The translations under genes were made by a program, and so were the position numbers. Below the pieces are notes generated by a model. It worked only from the letters and a program-made list of their open reading frames with translations, made no database searches and was not told where the DNA came from. From Arsenophonus sp. (lineage in GTDB: Bacteria > Pseudomonadota > Gammaproteobacteria > Enterobacterales > Enterobacteriaceae), in contig CP132901.1 in assembly GCA_031446085.1 (NCBI GenBank), forward strand, positions 1 through 64,000: a stretch of DNA of 64,000 nucleotides, read 5' to 3'. The stretch's first letter is position 1. Every line of letters starts with the position of its first letter. Positions 9,461-19,676 of the stretch are shown one piece after another.

Positions 9461-10492
9461 ATGAATAAAGATTTCTCTTTATTAGGTATAGAAACATCTT
9501 GTGATGAAACTGGAGTTGCTATCTATAATAATAAAAAAGGTTTATTATCGAATCAAGTATATAGTCAAACAAAATTACATGCTATTTATGGTGGTATAGT
9601 ACCTGAACTTGCATCCAGAGATCATATTAGGAAAATTATTCCTATATTAAATCAAGCTTTTTGTGAATCAGGAATAAAAAACAAAAAAGATATTCATGCT
9701 ATAGCATATACTGCTGGTCCTGGATTAATTGGATCATTATTAGTTGGAGCAACTATTAGTGCTGCTTTATCATTTTCATGGAATGTTCCATTAATTCCAA
9801 TAAATCATATAGAAGGACATTTATTATCAATTTTTTTAGAAGATAATTATCCTAAATTTCCATTTATAGCTTTATTAGTTTCTGGAGGCCATACACAATT
9901 AATTCATGCTATTAAAATTGGAAAATATAAAATATTAGGAGAGTCTGTTGATGATTCTGCAGGAGAAGCATTTGATAAAATAGGAAAATTATTGGGATTA
10001 GGCTATCCGGGTGGTCCTGCTATAGAAAAAATAGCTAAAAATGGAAATAGAGGAAAATTTGTTTTTCCTAGACCAATGAGAAATAAAAAAAATTTTAATT
10101 TTAGTTTTTCTGGTTTAAAAACATTTGTTTCTAATATTATTCATTCAAGTAATATTAATAAACAAATGCAAGCTGATATTGCTTATGCATTTGAAGATGC
10201 AGTTGTTGATATTTTGATTATTAAATCTAAACGTGCTTTACAAAAAACAGGTATAAGACAATTAGTATTAGTTGGTGGAGTCAGTTCAAATAAACAATTA
10301 AGAATTAGAATGAAAAAAGAAATGTATAAAATTGGAAGTGAAGTTTTTTATCCTCGGATTGAATTTTGTACAGATAATGCTGCTATGATTGCATATGCCG
10401 GAATGATTTATTTAGAAAATGGTTTTATTAGTGATAAGGATATGAATATTTTCGTTAAAAATCGTTGGTCTATAGAAGATTTAAATATTTAA
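9461..10492 (+). CDS. tsaD: tRNA N6-threonylcarbamoyltransferase subunit TsaD
   Basis: Transfers the threonylcarbamoyl group to A37 of ANN-decoding tRNAs (t6A), together with TsaB, TsaC and TsaE. 343 residues against 337 in E. coli. The ASKHA-fold signatures are present: [11 protein letters not shown] at the N-terminus, the metal-binding NHIEGH (His116 and His120), [11 protein letters not shown], the nucleotide-binding [17 protein letters not shown] and [12 protein letters not shown], with a late [10 protein letters not shown] carrying the conserved Asp. Divergent from rpsU and followed by folB, the E. coli arrangement minus plsY. Confidence 0.97.
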   Translation: MNKDFSLLGIETSCDETGVAIYNNKKGLLSNQVYSQTKLHAIYGGIVPELASRDHIRKIIPILNQAFCESGIKNKKDIHAIAYTAGPGLIGSLLVGATISAALSFSWNVPLIPINHIEGHLLSIFLEDNYPKFPFIALLVSGGHTQLIHAIKIGKYKILGESVDDSAGEAFDKIGKLLGLGYPGGPAIEKIAKNGNRGKFVFPRPMRNKKNFNFSFSGLKTFVSNIIHSSNINKQMQADIAYAFEDAVVDILIIKSKRALQKTGIRQLVLVGGVSSNKQLRIRMKKEMYKIGSEVFYPRIEFCTDNAAMIAYAGMIYLENGFISDKDMNIFVKNRWSIEDLNI

Positions 10493-10535
10493 TGCATAAA
10501 AATTTTGATTTTTTTTATTTTAAAGGAAATATCTT

Positions 10536-10898
10536 ATGGATGTAATTATAATTAAAAAATTAACAGTATTCACAATTATTGGCATTCATGATTGGGAAAA
10601 AAAAAATAGACAAAAATTAATTATTAATATAAAAATGAAAACAGATATTTCAAAAGCATTACAAAGTATAAATATCAAAGATTGCTTAGATTATGAAGTA
10701 GTGACAAAAACTGTAATAAATTTTGTTGAAAATAAAAAATTTTTACTTATTGAATCTGTCGCTCAAGAAATAGCAAAAATGATTTTAAAAAAATTTAAAA
10801 CTTCTTGGGTCCGAATTGAAATATTTAAATCAGGTATTATGTTAAACACGAAATATGTAGGTATTATGATTGAAAGATCAAGAAATATGGTTTTTTAA
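10536..10898 (+). CDS. folB: Dihydroneopterin aldolase
   Basis: Folate pathway enzyme that cleaves 7,8-dihydroneopterin to 6-hydroxymethyl-dihydropterin and glycolaldehyde. 120 residues, as in E. coli (about 122). Conserved features seen are IGIHDWEK with the pterin-anchoring Glu, CLDYEVV with the Tyr, VAQEIA, and WVRIEIFKSG with the catalytic Lys, followed by VGIMIER. It follows tsaD by 43 bases. An AAAGGAAAT stretch precedes the ATG at 10536. The stop codon overlaps the stop of convergent cca inside a TTAA palindrome. One of several B-vitamin genes in the window. Confidence 0.94.
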   Translation: MDVIIIKKLTVFTIIGIHDWEKKNRQKLIINIKMKTDISKALQSINIKDCLDYEVVTKTVINFVENKKFLLIESVAQEIAKMILKKFKTSWVRIEIFKSGIMLNTKYVGIMIERSRNMVF

Positions 10899-12112
10899 AA
10901 ATTTTTATTTTTTTTCCAAATAGAAAGTATATTAGTTCTTTTTTTAAGAATTTTATTAAAAATTTCAATTCCATTCAAATTTTTAATTTTGACTTTTTTT
11001 GATGTAATTGTTTTACATATATTATATGCTTCTAATAGAAATTTATTTTTTTTATATATATAAGGATTATTTATAATCTTATTATGTTTATCTGCATAAC
11101 AGATAATACACAAATATTGAATATGTTCTGGTTTTCTCCAACAATCTATATGATTTAATAACTGAATTAATTTTTTTACATTTAATTGATCAATTACATG
11201 TATTTTTTCATGAAAAAAAGAAATTAATTTAGTTATTTTTTTTATTTTTTTTGGAATTCTTAATCTTTGACACATTTTTTCAATCAAAATAGTTTTGTTC
11301 CTATAATTATTTTCTTTTTTTTTAAAATCTAAATAACAAGTAATATCATGACAAAGTGCTGCAAATCTTACACTAATTTTTTTTGTTAAAGATGAAGTAA
11401 TTTTTAATGTTAATAAAGAATGTTCTCCGAAGTTCATTACTTGATGATCTTTTTTTAAGTAAGGAATTTTAAACAATTGATGTATTTCTGGAAATAAAAT
11501 CTTTAATGCTCCGCATTTTTTTAATGTTATAAAAAAAATTTCTGGAGCAGGTGAATTTAATGCTTTTTCTGTTTCTTTCCATATTCTTTCTGCAGGAATA
11601 GTACTTAATTCTTTATTTAAAACTATTTTACGCATTAGATTAATTGTTTCATGAGCAATAGTAAATTTTTTTTTAAAAAGCATTGCTGCAAAACGTGCAA
11701 CTCGGAGTAATCTTAAAGGATCTTCAATAAATTTAGAAGATATATGACGTAATATTCTTTTTTTTATATCATTTATACCATTGTATGGATCAATAATTTT
11801 CCCATCTATTGATTGAGCAATAGCATTGATAGTTAAATCTCTTCTAAATAAGTCTTCTTCAATTTTAATATTTGAAGAAATTTGACAAGAAAATCCAGTG
11901 TATCCTATTCCATTTTTTTTTTCTTTTCTAGCTAATGCATATTCTTCTTTTGTAATAGGATGAATAAATACAGGAAAACTTTTACCAACTTGTTGAAATC
12001 CGAGATTAATTAATTCTTTTTGATTTGAGCCAACTACTACCCAATCTCTGTCAGTTATTGGTAAATTTAATAATTTATTTCTAATTGCACCACCAACTAA
12101 ATAAATTTTCAT
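10895..12112 (-). CDS. cca: CCA-adding multifunctional tRNA nucleotidyltransferase
   Basis: Adds or repairs the 3' CCA of tRNAs. The start was set to the ATG at 12112 (MKIYLVGGAIRN), which matches the family N-terminus. An upstream ATG at 12154 would add 14 unrelated residues and overlap aroC. The protein has 405 residues (E. coli 412). Nucleotidyltransferase motifs are intact: GGAIRN, and DRDWVV with Asp21 and Asp23, then RRDLTINAIA and DPLRLLRVARF. The C-terminal HD phosphohydrolase domain is eroded: LCHDITCY keeps His-Asp but loses the following Gly-Lys, and the HHGHG-type stretch of E. coli is replaced by Lys/Asn-rich residues. CCA addition should survive, while the 2',3'-cyclic phosphodiesterase/phosphatase activity is doubtful. 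Convergent with folB. Confidence 0.93.
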   Translation of the reverse strand: MKIYLVGGAIRNKLLNLPITDRDWVVVGSNQKELINLGFQQVGKSFPVFIHPITKEEYALARKEKKNGIGYTGFSCQISSNIKIEEDLFRRDLTINAIAQSIDGKIIDPYNGINDIKKRILRHISSKFIEDPLRLLRVARFAAMLFKKKFTIAHETINLMRKIVLNKELSTIPAERIWKETEKALNSPAPEIFFITLKKCGALKILFPEIHQLFKIPYLKKDHQVMNFGEHSLLTLKITSSLTKKISVRFAALCHDITCYLDFKKKENNYRNKTILIEKMCQRLRIPKKIKKITKLISFFHEKIHVIDQLNVKKLIQLLNHIDCWRKPEHIQYLCIICYADKHNKIINNPYIYKKNKFLLEAYNICKTITSKKVKIKNLNGIEIFNKILKKRTNILSIWKKNKNF

Positions 12113-12131
12113 TTTTTTTGACAAAATTTTT

Positions 12132-13199
12132 TTATATTTTGATACATTGTGCACGATAACGTAAAAAATGATCCATAATGATTATAGCTATCATAGATTC
12201 TACAATAGGAATTGCGCGTATTCCAATACAAGGATCATGGCGACCTGTTACGGATATTTTAATTTTTTCTCCTTTTGTATTAATAGTATTGATTGATTTT
12301 TTAATACTAGAAGTGGGTTTAAAACTAGTATGTACGATTATTGGTTGACCAGTGCTAATGCCTCCAAGTATTCCTCCTGAATAATTGCTATGAAAAACAT
12401 TATTAATATTTAATGTATCTCGATTTTTACTGCCTTTTTTTTTAACAACATTAACTCCATCTCCTATTTCAATTGCTTTTACTGCATTGATACTCATCAA
12501 GGCATATGCAATATTTGCATTTAATTTATCAAAAACAGGTTCTCCTAGTCCTATTGGAACATTTTCTACAATAGCTGTAACTTTTGAACCAATAGAATCT
12601 CCTTCTTTAATTAAAGTATTTAAAAGATTATTAATTTGTTTAATTTTTGTATGATCAGCACAAAAAAACGGATTTTTTTTTATAAAGTCCCAATTTTTTA
12701 ATTTACATTTAATATTTCCTATTTGACTTAAATAACCACGTATTTTAATTCCTGATGTTTCTTTAAGATATTTTTTTGCAACAGATCCGGCAGCTACACG
12801 CATTACTGTTTCTCTAGCTGATGCCCTTCCTCCACCTCTATAGTCTCGAATTCCATATTTTTTTTCATATGTAAAATCTGCATGTCCTGGACGATATATA
12901 TCTTTAATTGTTTCGTAATCTTTTGTTTTATGATCTATATTTTTTATAGATAATCCAATAGGAGTTCCAGTTGTAATACCATTGAATACTCCTGATAAAA
13001 TTTTAACTTTATCTAATTCTAATCTTTGTGAAACAAATTTATTTTTTCCTGGAATTCTTTTATTTAGATCATATTGTATATCTTTCTCAGATAATTTCAT
13101 ACCAGGGGGCATACCATCAATAATACATCCTAATTCAAGACCATGAGATTCTCCAAATGTTGTAACTTGAAACATTTTTCCTATAGAATTTCCAGGCAT
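12132..13199 (-). CDS. aroC: Chorismate synthase
   Basis: Last step of the shikimate pathway: EPSP to chorismate with reduced FMN as cofactor. Chorismate feeds aromatic amino acids, p-aminobenzoate/folate and ubiquinone. The start is placed at 13199 ([10 protein letters not shown]) because a clear GGAG sits 7 bases upstream; the ATG at 13211 overlaps that ribosome-binding site. 355 residues (E. coli 361). Signatures seen: [60 protein letters not shown] and the C-terminal [16 protein letters not shown]. prmB-aroC is the E. coli order; 22 bases separate prmB from this start. Confidence 0.96.
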   Translation of the reverse strand: MPGNSIGKMFQVTTFGESHGLELGCIIDGMPPGMKLSEKDIQYDLNKRIPGKNKFVSQRLELDKVKILSGVFNGITTGTPIGLSIKNIDHKTKDYETIKDIYRPGHADFTYEKKYGIRDYRGGGRASARETVMRVAAGSVAKKYLKETSGIKIRGYLSQIGNIKCKLKNWDFIKKNPFFCADHTKIKQINNLLNTLIKEGDSIGSKVTAIVENVPIGLGEPVFDKLNANIAYALMSINAVKAIEIGDGVNVVKKKGSKNRDTLNINNVFHSNYSGGILGGISTGQPIIVHTSFKPTSSIKKSINTINTKGEKIKISVTGRHDPCIGIRAIPIVESMIAIIIMDHFLRYRAQCIKI

Positions 13200-13221
13200 T
13201 TTTTTCTCCAATAATTTTTTT

Positions 13222-14142
13222 TTAAAAAAAATACTTTTGATTTTTTATTAATTCTTCTTTAGTTATCATGAAAATATTACTTTCTTTATTTTCTATTTCA
13301 AACCAAATTAAAGGTATTTTTGAATACATTTTCATTATTTTTTCTTTATTGTATCCAGTTTCACATATAAGTATTCCATTGTCTTCTAGAAAAAAGCAAG
13401 ATGATTTTAATATTTTAATAATTATATTTAATCCATCTTTTCCACCTCCAATTAAGGATAATTTTGGTTCAGCATGATATTCAAGTGGTAATAATTTCAT
13501 TTTTTTTTTGCTTACATATGGAGGATTGCTAATGATTAAGTCATATTTATAATTTTTAATATTAGAAAATAGATTTGAATGAATCATTCGAATAGAATTT
13601 AATAAATTATGTTTTTTTAAATTTTTTTTAACCACTTTTAACGCATCAAGAGATATATCAGAAGCATCAATATTAGATTGAAAAAAAGTATAAGCGCAAG
13701 AAATTGCAATACATCCACTTCCTGTGCAAAGATCTAATATTTTTTTTGGTTCATTTTTTAATATGCCTTGAAATTTATTATCAATTAATATAGAAATAGA
13801 AGAACGAGGAATATGTACACGGCGATCAACGTAAAATTCGTGATTACAAAACCAAGATTTATTGATTAGATAAGGTACAGGAATTCTATTTTTTATTCTT
13901 TTTTTAATTTTTTTAAAAATTAATTTGCGTTCGTTTAACGTTAAATAAGCATTAAGCATATATTCAGGAATATTTAAGGGTAAAAATAATAAGGATAAAA
14001 TTAATTGTAATGCTTCATCCCATGCATTATCTGTACCATGTCCATAAAAAATTTTAGATCTATTAAATTGAGTTATTGTCCATCGTAATACATCTTTAAT
14101 TCTCAACAACTCAACATTTTGAGATAGGGTTTTTTTTATCAC
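13222..14142 (-). CDS. prmB: Ribosomal protein uL3 N5-glutamine methyltransferase PrmB
   Basis: S-adenosylmethionine-dependent methylation of a Gln in ribosomal protein uL3. 306 residues (E. coli 310). The Rossmann SAM-binding motif [11 protein letters not shown] lies at about residues 137-147 and the catalytic SNPPYVS at about 205-211; the N-terminal helical domain and [11 protein letters not shown] are also family-like. PrmC shares the NPPY motif, but the prmB-aroC adjacency and the N-terminal extension favour PrmB. The C-terminus is Lys/Asn-rich. First gene of the prmB-aroC pair. Confidence 0.93.
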   Translation of the reverse strand: MIKKTLSQNVELLRIKDVLRWTITQFNRSKIFYGHGTDNAWDEALQLILSLLFLPLNIPEYMLNAYLTLNERKLIFKKIKKRIKNRIPVPYLINKSWFCNHEFYVDRRVHIPRSSISILIDNKFQGILKNEPKKILDLCTGSGCIAISCAYTFFQSNIDASDISLDALKVVKKNLKKHNLLNSIRMIHSNLFSNIKNYKYDLIISNPPYVSKKKMKLLPLEYHAEPKLSLIGGGKDGLNIIIKILKSSCFFLEDNGILICETGYNKEKIMKMYSKIPLIWFEIENKESNIFMITKEELIKNQKYFF

Positions 14143-14200
14143 TGTTAAACTCCTAATTTTAGTACTAAAATACTATTTTAGTAAATTGAGTGTATCTATT

Positions 14201-15505
14201 TTAAATATTTTTTTCTTGTTTCATAACTAAAAATAGTAAAATAATAGAAACTATTCCTCCTGCAATCATAAGTATAAAACCTCCATTCCAATTAAAATAT
14301 TGTACGGTATATCCAACAATTGCACTTGCTGCTACAGATCCTCCAAGATAGCCAAATAATCCAGTAAATCCTGCAGCAGTTCCTGCAGCATGTTTTGGTA
14401 CTAATTCAATTGCATATAATCCAATTAACATAACTGGACCATATATCAAAAATCCTATACTAATCATACAAATAATATCTATATAAATATTTCCTGGTGG
14501 ATTTATCCAAAATATTAATATAATTATTGTAACCAATAACATAAAACATAATCCTGTTGCTCCTCTATTACCTTTAAACATATGGTCTGATAACCATCCA
14601 CATAAAAGAGTTCCTGGTATTCCTGCATATTCATATAAAAAATATGTCCAAGATGATTGATCTAAGTTAAAAGATTTTATTTCATATAAATATGTTGGAG
14701 ACCAATCTAAAATGCCATATCTGATTAAGTATATAAAAATATTAGCAATTGCAATCATCCATAATTTTTTGTTATATAAAATATATTTTATAAAAATTTT
14801 TTTTTTATTTGTTGGATTTTTTGATTTATTGATATGATTTTTGTAATTAAAATATTTTTTTTTCATTTCTGGTAAAGTATGTGATTTTGGAATATCAAGC
14901 ATCAACCAAAATACAATAAAAGAAATAAAAATAGCTAAGAATGCTGGCATATAAAAAGCAGATTTCCAATTATTAAACCATAACATGCCATATATGAACA
15001 ATATAGGTGGAATTCCACCTCCTATATTGTGAGAACAATTCCATATAGAGATAATAGTTCCTCTTTCTTCTTTTGACCACCAATGTACTATTGTTTTGCC
15101 ACAAGGTGGCCAACCCATACCTTGAAACCATCCTAAAATAAAAAGAAAAATAAAAATTAGAAAAATATTAGATGTTGTCCATGGTATAAAACCTAGAATA
15201 AGCATAACAGAGGCAGACAAAATAAGTCCCAGAGATAAAAAAATTTTTGGATTTGATCTATCTGAAATAATTCCCATAATAAATTTTGAAATACCATATG
15301 CAATAGATATACCGGATAAAGCAAATCCTAATTCTCCTTTGTTAAATCCATTTTCAATTAAATATGGCATGGCTAATACAAAATTTTTTCTGACTAAATA
15401 ATACCCAGCATACCCTAAAAAAATTCCTAAAAATATTCTCCATTTTAATGGGAAATATATATTTTTTTTTTTTATTTGATTTAATAATTTTGAATTATTT
15501 GACAT
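14201..15505 (-). CDS. glpT: Glycerol-3-phosphate transporter GlpT (MFS antiporter)
   Basis: Inner-membrane major-facilitator protein of 434 residues with twelve hydrophobic segments, exchanging external glycerol-3-phosphate for inorganic phosphate. The sequence follows E. coli GlpT closely: [19 protein letters not shown] carries the first phosphate-binding Arg, [20 protein letters not shown] follows, and [16 protein letters not shown] carries the second substrate Arg. [18 protein letters not shown] marks the C-terminal half. This separates it from UhpT and UhpC. The central cytoplasmic loop is Lys/Asn-rich. It stands alone here without other glp genes. Possible role: supplying the phospholipid backbone from the host. 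pitA, in the opposite direction, handles phosphate. Confidence 0.94.
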   Translation of the reverse strand: MSNNSKLLNQIKKKNIYFPLKWRIFLGIFLGYAGYYLVRKNFVLAMPYLIENGFNKGELGFALSGISIAYGISKFIMGIISDRSNPKIFLSLGLILSASVMLILGFIPWTTSNIFLIFIFLFILGWFQGMGWPPCGKTIVHWWSKEERGTIISIWNCSHNIGGGIPPILFIYGMLWFNNWKSAFYMPAFLAIFISFIVFWLMLDIPKSHTLPEMKKKYFNYKNHINKSKNPTNKKKIFIKYILYNKKLWMIAIANIFIYLIRYGILDWSPTYLYEIKSFNLDQSSWTYFLYEYAGIPGTLLCGWLSDHMFKGNRGATGLCFMLLVTIIILIFWINPPGNIYIDIICMISIGFLIYGPVMLIGLYAIELVPKHAAGTAAGFTGLFGYLGGSVAASAIVGYTVQYFNWNGGFILMIAGGIVSIILLFLVMKQEKNI

Positions 15506-16127
15506 AGATATTTCCTTAATTAAATAATTAAAAATAATTTAATATTTTATACCTTAAATAGTGATTAAGGTTCTAAAATAATAATTTTTAAATATCTTAA
15601 GATTTTTTTTAAAAAAAAGATTAATTGGAATATATTTTATAAAGAGAAAATATTATAAATTTTTTCATAGAAAATATAGATATATTTTACTATTACAAAA
15701 AATAATATGATGTCAAATTATAATATAATTGGTATTATTATGTATTTTGATATATAAATACTTTTGTAAATAATATTAAATTTTTTAAATTAGTATTTTT
15801 TTATGATGTGAATTTTTGGATATTTATTTACGTGATCAATTAAAAAAGACATAATAAAATGATGTTTATTTTAAAAAATTATTATTAAAGGTAAGATTCT
15901 TTAAAATTTGATATGTCAGTATTTTAATATTGAAATTGTCATTTATATATTAAAAAAATAATAGGAAAGTTAATGAAAATATTTTCGACAAACTAAAATA
16001 GTGAAAAAAAATAATAAAGTTAACCTATAAATATACGATAAATTATTATAATTGTCTTTGTGTAGAAAATAGGTATTTAAGAAAATTTTTGTTTTTTTAT
16101 TTTAAATAATTAATTGGATTAAATATT
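15506..16127. other. Gene-free A+T-rich gap between glpT and pitA
   Basis: About 620 bases between divergent glpT and pitA. All six frames are broken by frequent stops, and no tRNA-like or strong hairpin structure was recognised. It must hold the promoters of both genes, but no convincing -35/-10 pair stands out. It is probably the residue of genes lost by erosion; no remnant could be assigned. Confidence 0.6.
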
Positions 16128-17615
16128 ATGTTTCATTTATTTAATGAGTTAGATTTCTACACTATGTTTTTATTAGTATTAGCACTTCTTTTTTCAATTT
16201 TATATGAAGTTATTAACGGATTTCATGATACAGCAAATGCTGTAGCAACAGTAATATATACTAGAGCTATAAAAGAAAAGTTTGCTGTTTTTCTTTCTGC
16301 TATTTTTAATTTTTTTGGTGTTATTTTTGGAGGATTAAGTGTTGCTTATACTATTGTATATTTAATACCAACTAATTTACTATTAAATATTACATCTTTT
16401 TATCATAAATTAGCAATGATATTTTCTATGTTGTTGTCTGCTATTATTTGGAATTTAACAACTTGGTATTTTGGTTTACCAGCATCCAGTTCTCATACAT
16501 TGATTGGTTCTATTATCGGAGTATGTTTAAGTAATGCTTTATTAAGAAATACTTCTATTTTGGAAGCTTTAAATATTCCAAAAATGACAGAAATTTGTTT
16601 TTCTTTATTTTTTTCTCCTCCTATAGGTTTTTTGATTTCTGGATTACTTGTCTTTTTTTTATACCTTGTTAAAAAAAAAACTATAAAAAAGTTAAATATT
16701 CATTTAACACCTTATGAACAAGAAAAAAGATACGGAAAAAAAAATCCTCCATTTTGGACTAGAATAGCATTAATTTTATCTTCTATAGGTGTTAGTTTTT
16801 CACATGGATCTAATGATGGACAAAAAGGTATTGGATTAATCATGTTAGTATTAATATGTCTTGCCCCTACTGGTTTTTTATTAAATATGAATGCTACTAA
16901 TGATGATATAGTACAAACACATAATACAATTAAATATTTGCAAAATTATTCTAAAATTCATAAAGAAGATATATTATATTTAATAAAAAAAAATGATAAA
17001 CAAAATAAATTTAAAGTTTTAAATAAAGAATTTTATTGTGATTACATGTATCCAGTTGATATTTTAAACAAAACATCTTTAATGTTATCTAGTATTAAAA
17101 ATTACTATTCTCTTAACTTAGAACAACGTTATCAAATTAGAAGATCTTTAATATGTTTATCAGATTTTACTTTAGAATTAACACGTATTGCAGAAATAAA
17201 AAAGAGTGATATATTACTTTTAGGTCGTTTACGAAAAAACTTATTAAAAACGGTGGAATATGCACCTTTATGGATTATTGTATCTATTGCTTTAGCTATA
17301 TCTATCGGTACTATTTTTGGATGGCGTCGTGTTTCTGTAACTATAGGAGAAAAAATTGGAAAAAAACACATGACATACGCTCAAGGATTATCTGCACAGT
17401 TAACAGCCGCTATTTGTATATTTTTTGCTAGCTATACAGGAATGGCTGTTTCTACTACCCAGCTTTTATCTTCAGCAGTTGCAGGAAGTATGGTTTTTAA
17501 TGGAGGATTACAAAATAAAACTATTAAAAATATATTATTAGCTTGGCTATTTACTTTACCTGTTTCTATTATTCTTTCTGGATTTTTTTATTGGATAGCT
17601 TTAAAATGTGTGTAG
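16128..17615 (+). CDS. pitA: Low-affinity inorganic phosphate transporter PitA
   Basis: Proton-coupled metal-phosphate symporter of the inner membrane, 495 residues (E. coli 499). The PiT-family duplicated signatures are clear: the N-terminal NGFHDTANAVATVIYTRA, the ASSSHTLIGSIIG motif, and the second copy SFSHGSNDGQKGIGLIMLV, later mirrored by AQGLSAQLTAAI and VSTTQLLSSAVAG. Ten or more hydrophobic segments flank a large cytoplasmic loop at about residues 270-400, which is Lys/Asn-rich. With GlpT next door it suggests phosphate import by PitA and phosphate exchange by GlpT. gdhA follows on the same strand after about 115 bases. Confidence 0.95.
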   Translation: MFHLFNELDFYTMFLLVLALLFSILYEVINGFHDTANAVATVIYTRAIKEKFAVFLSAIFNFFGVIFGGLSVAYTIVYLIPTNLLLNITSFYHKLAMIFSMLLSAIIWNLTTWYFGLPASSSHTLIGSIIGVCLSNALLRNTSILEALNIPKMTEICFSLFFSPPIGFLISGLLVFFLYLVKKKTIKKLNIHLTPYEQEKRYGKKNPPFWTRIALILSSIGVSFSHGSNDGQKGIGLIMLVLICLAPTGFLLNMNATNDDIVQTHNTIKYLQNYSKIHKEDILYLIKKNDKQNKFKVLNKEFYCDYMYPVDILNKTSLMLSSIKNYYSLNLEQRYQIRRSLICLSDFTLELTRIAEIKKSDILLLGRLRKNLLKTVEYAPLWIIVSIALAISIGTIFGWRRVSVTIGEKIGKKHMTYAQGLSAQLTAAICIFFASYTGMAVSTTQLLSSAVAGSMVFNGGLQNKTIKNILLAWLFTLPVSIILSGFFYWIALKCV

Positions 17616-17731
17616 TTTTTATATAAAATAATTAGTTATTGGTGATAAAAATTAATTTATTTAATAGTACATGATACAAAAATGTCTATTTTAGACAGAT
17701 TTTAATTATAATTTATTGGAAATAGATTACC

Positions 17732-19072
17732 ATGTATAATAGATATGATTTAGATTTATTTTTAAGTTGTATTAAAAAACGTTATAAATATGAGCCTGAA
17801 TTTTTACAATCTGTAATTGAATTTATTAGTTCAATATCTTCTTTTTTAAATAAAAATCAAAAATATTTGAAACATTCTTTATTGGAAAGGATAGTAGAAC
17901 CTGAAAGAGTAATTCAATTTCGTGTTTCTTGGGTTAATGATTTAGGTGAGGTTATAGTTAATCGTGCTTGGCGTGTTCAGTTTAATTCATCTCTTGGCCC
18001 ATATAAAGGAGGAATGAGATTTCATCCTTCAGTTAATTTATCAATTTTAAAATTTCTTGGATTTGAGCAAACTTTTAAGAATGCATTAACTAATTTGCCA
18101 TTAGGAGGAGGAAAAGGGGGATCAGATTTCAATCCTAAAGGTAAAAGTAAAAGTGAGGTTATGAGATTTTGTCAATCTTTAATGATAGGGTTATTTCATT
18201 ATTTAGGTGCTTATACTGATGTTCCTGCAGGGGATATTGGAGTAGGAGAAAGAGAAATCGGTTTTATGAATGGAATGATGAAAAAATTGTCAAACAATAC
18301 TTCTTGTGTTTTTACGGGAAAGAGTTTGAGTTTTGGTGGAAGTTTAATTCGTCCTGAATCTACAGGTTATGGTTTAGTTTATTTTATCCAAGCTATGTTA
18401 AAATATCACAAAATGAATATTGAGGGGAAAAAAGTATCTGTTTCTGGTTCAGGAAATGTTGCTCAATATGCTATTGAAAAATGTATTTTATTAGGAGCAA
18501 AAGTACTTACTGCTTCAGATTCAAATGGAACTGTTTTTGATAAAGATGGATTTACATTAGAAAAATTGGAGATTTTAAAGAAAATTAAAAAAAAATATGG
18601 CAGAGTTAAAGATTATTCAGAAAAATTAGGATTAGTATATTTAAAAAATCAAAAGCCTTGGAATATACCTGTAGATATAGCATTACCATGTGCAACACAA
18701 AATGAACTAAATATTTTAGATGCAAAAAAATTAATAAAAAATGGTGTAAAGGTTGTTGCTGAAGGTGCGAATATGCCCACTACTAGTGAAGCCGTTGAAG
18801 AATTTATATCTTCAAAAATATTATTTGCTCCAGGAAAAGCTTCTAATGCAGGGGGAGTTGCTACTTCTGGTTTAGAAATGTCTCAAAATGCAACTTTTTC
18901 TTTTTGGGAAAAAGAAAAAGTTGAAAATCGTTTAAAAGAAATTATGTTTAATATTCATCAAAATTGTTTAAAATATGGTAAACAAAACAATTATGTAAAT
19001 TATTTACAAGGTTCTAATATTGCTTCATTTTTGAAAGTATCTAAATCAATTATAGAACAGGGTATTTTATGA
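17732..19072 (+). CDS. gdhA: NADP-dependent glutamate dehydrogenase
   Basis: Makes glutamate from 2-oxoglutarate and ammonia with NADPH, the main route when GOGAT is absent. 446 residues (E. coli 447), collinear. Seen: QFRVSWVNDLGEV, GPYKGGMRFHPSVN, the catalytic-Lys motif LPLGGGKGGSDFNPKGKS, DVPAGDIGVGEREI, the Rossmann motif VSGSGNVAQYA, and the C-terminal GKASNAGGVATSGLEM. A GGAAATAG stretch precedes the ATG. The gene ends in TGA, one of several genes here that need UGA termination. The region downstream is a 0.6 kb gap. Confidence 0.97.
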   Translation: MYNRYDLDLFLSCIKKRYKYEPEFLQSVIEFISSISSFLNKNQKYLKHSLLERIVEPERVIQFRVSWVNDLGEVIVNRAWRVQFNSSLGPYKGGMRFHPSVNLSILKFLGFEQTFKNALTNLPLGGGKGGSDFNPKGKSKSEVMRFCQSLMIGLFHYLGAYTDVPAGDIGVGEREIGFMNGMMKKLSNNTSCVFTGKSLSFGGSLIRPESTGYGLVYFIQAMLKYHKMNIEGKKVSVSGSGNVAQYAIEKCILLGAKVLTASDSNGTVFDKDGFTLEKLEILKKIKKKYGRVKDYSEKLGLVYLKNQKPWNIPVDIALPCATQNELNILDAKKLIKNGVKVVAEGANMPTTSEAVEEFISSKILFAPGKASNAGGVATSGLEMSQNATFSFWEKEKVENRLKEIMFNIHQNCLKYGKQNNYVNYLQGSNIASFLKVSKSIIEQGIL

Positions 19073-19676
19073 TGATTGATATAAAGTTACAGTGATTATA
19101 TATATATAACACAAAAATATTTTATATAAAAAATCTTTTTAAATAAAAATTATAGAAAAATATTATTAATATATCAAAATAGATTAAAAAAAATAGATTT
19201 TAGGTTAATCAATTTAACGGATATTTTTAAATAATTTGATTTAGTTTTTTTTAAAAAAAATAAATATTAATGAAATTTTCGATATTTTATTAATAAATTT
19301 TAATTTCGTAATAATTGATTTATTAAAAGATGAAAAAGTTAAAGATGAAATATTATAAAAATTTATTAAAAATAATATTAAAATTAATAAAGAATTAAAA
19401 AATAAATCAAAAGAATTTTTTTTGAATAAAATATTTATAAATTAGAATAAAAAATATTAATATTGATTTAAAAATTAATTTTATATAAAGAATTAATAGA
19501 TCAAATATTCATATTTAAGCAATAAAAAAATGTTTATAAAACAATAGTGGATTAATTTGTAGATTTTAAAAAAATTAAATAGAGTAATGAATATTTTAAA
19601 ATTTAAATCAATTAGTAAAAATATTAAATAAAAATTATTTATTAAAAATTTTTTTATTTTATTTTTTGGAGTATAA
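19073..19676. other. Gene-free gap with a possible eroded reading frame
   Basis: About 600 bases between gdhA and hldE. From about 19269 to 19436 one frame reads for 55 codons with a single internal TAA; the conceptual peptide includes DLLKDEKVKDEIL and KINKELKNKSKEFF. It has the look of a decayed gene, but I cannot assign it. In E. coli glnE neighbours hldE, yet no GlnE motif is visible. A 92-codon open frame on the minus strand at 19493-19771 is low complexity and runs into hldE, and I treat it as noise. Confidence 0.45.

Noticed and set aside
12113-12154. Longer N-terminus for Cca starting at 12154
   Set aside because: The extra 14 residues have no family match and would overlap aroC; MKIYLVGG at 12112 is the family start.
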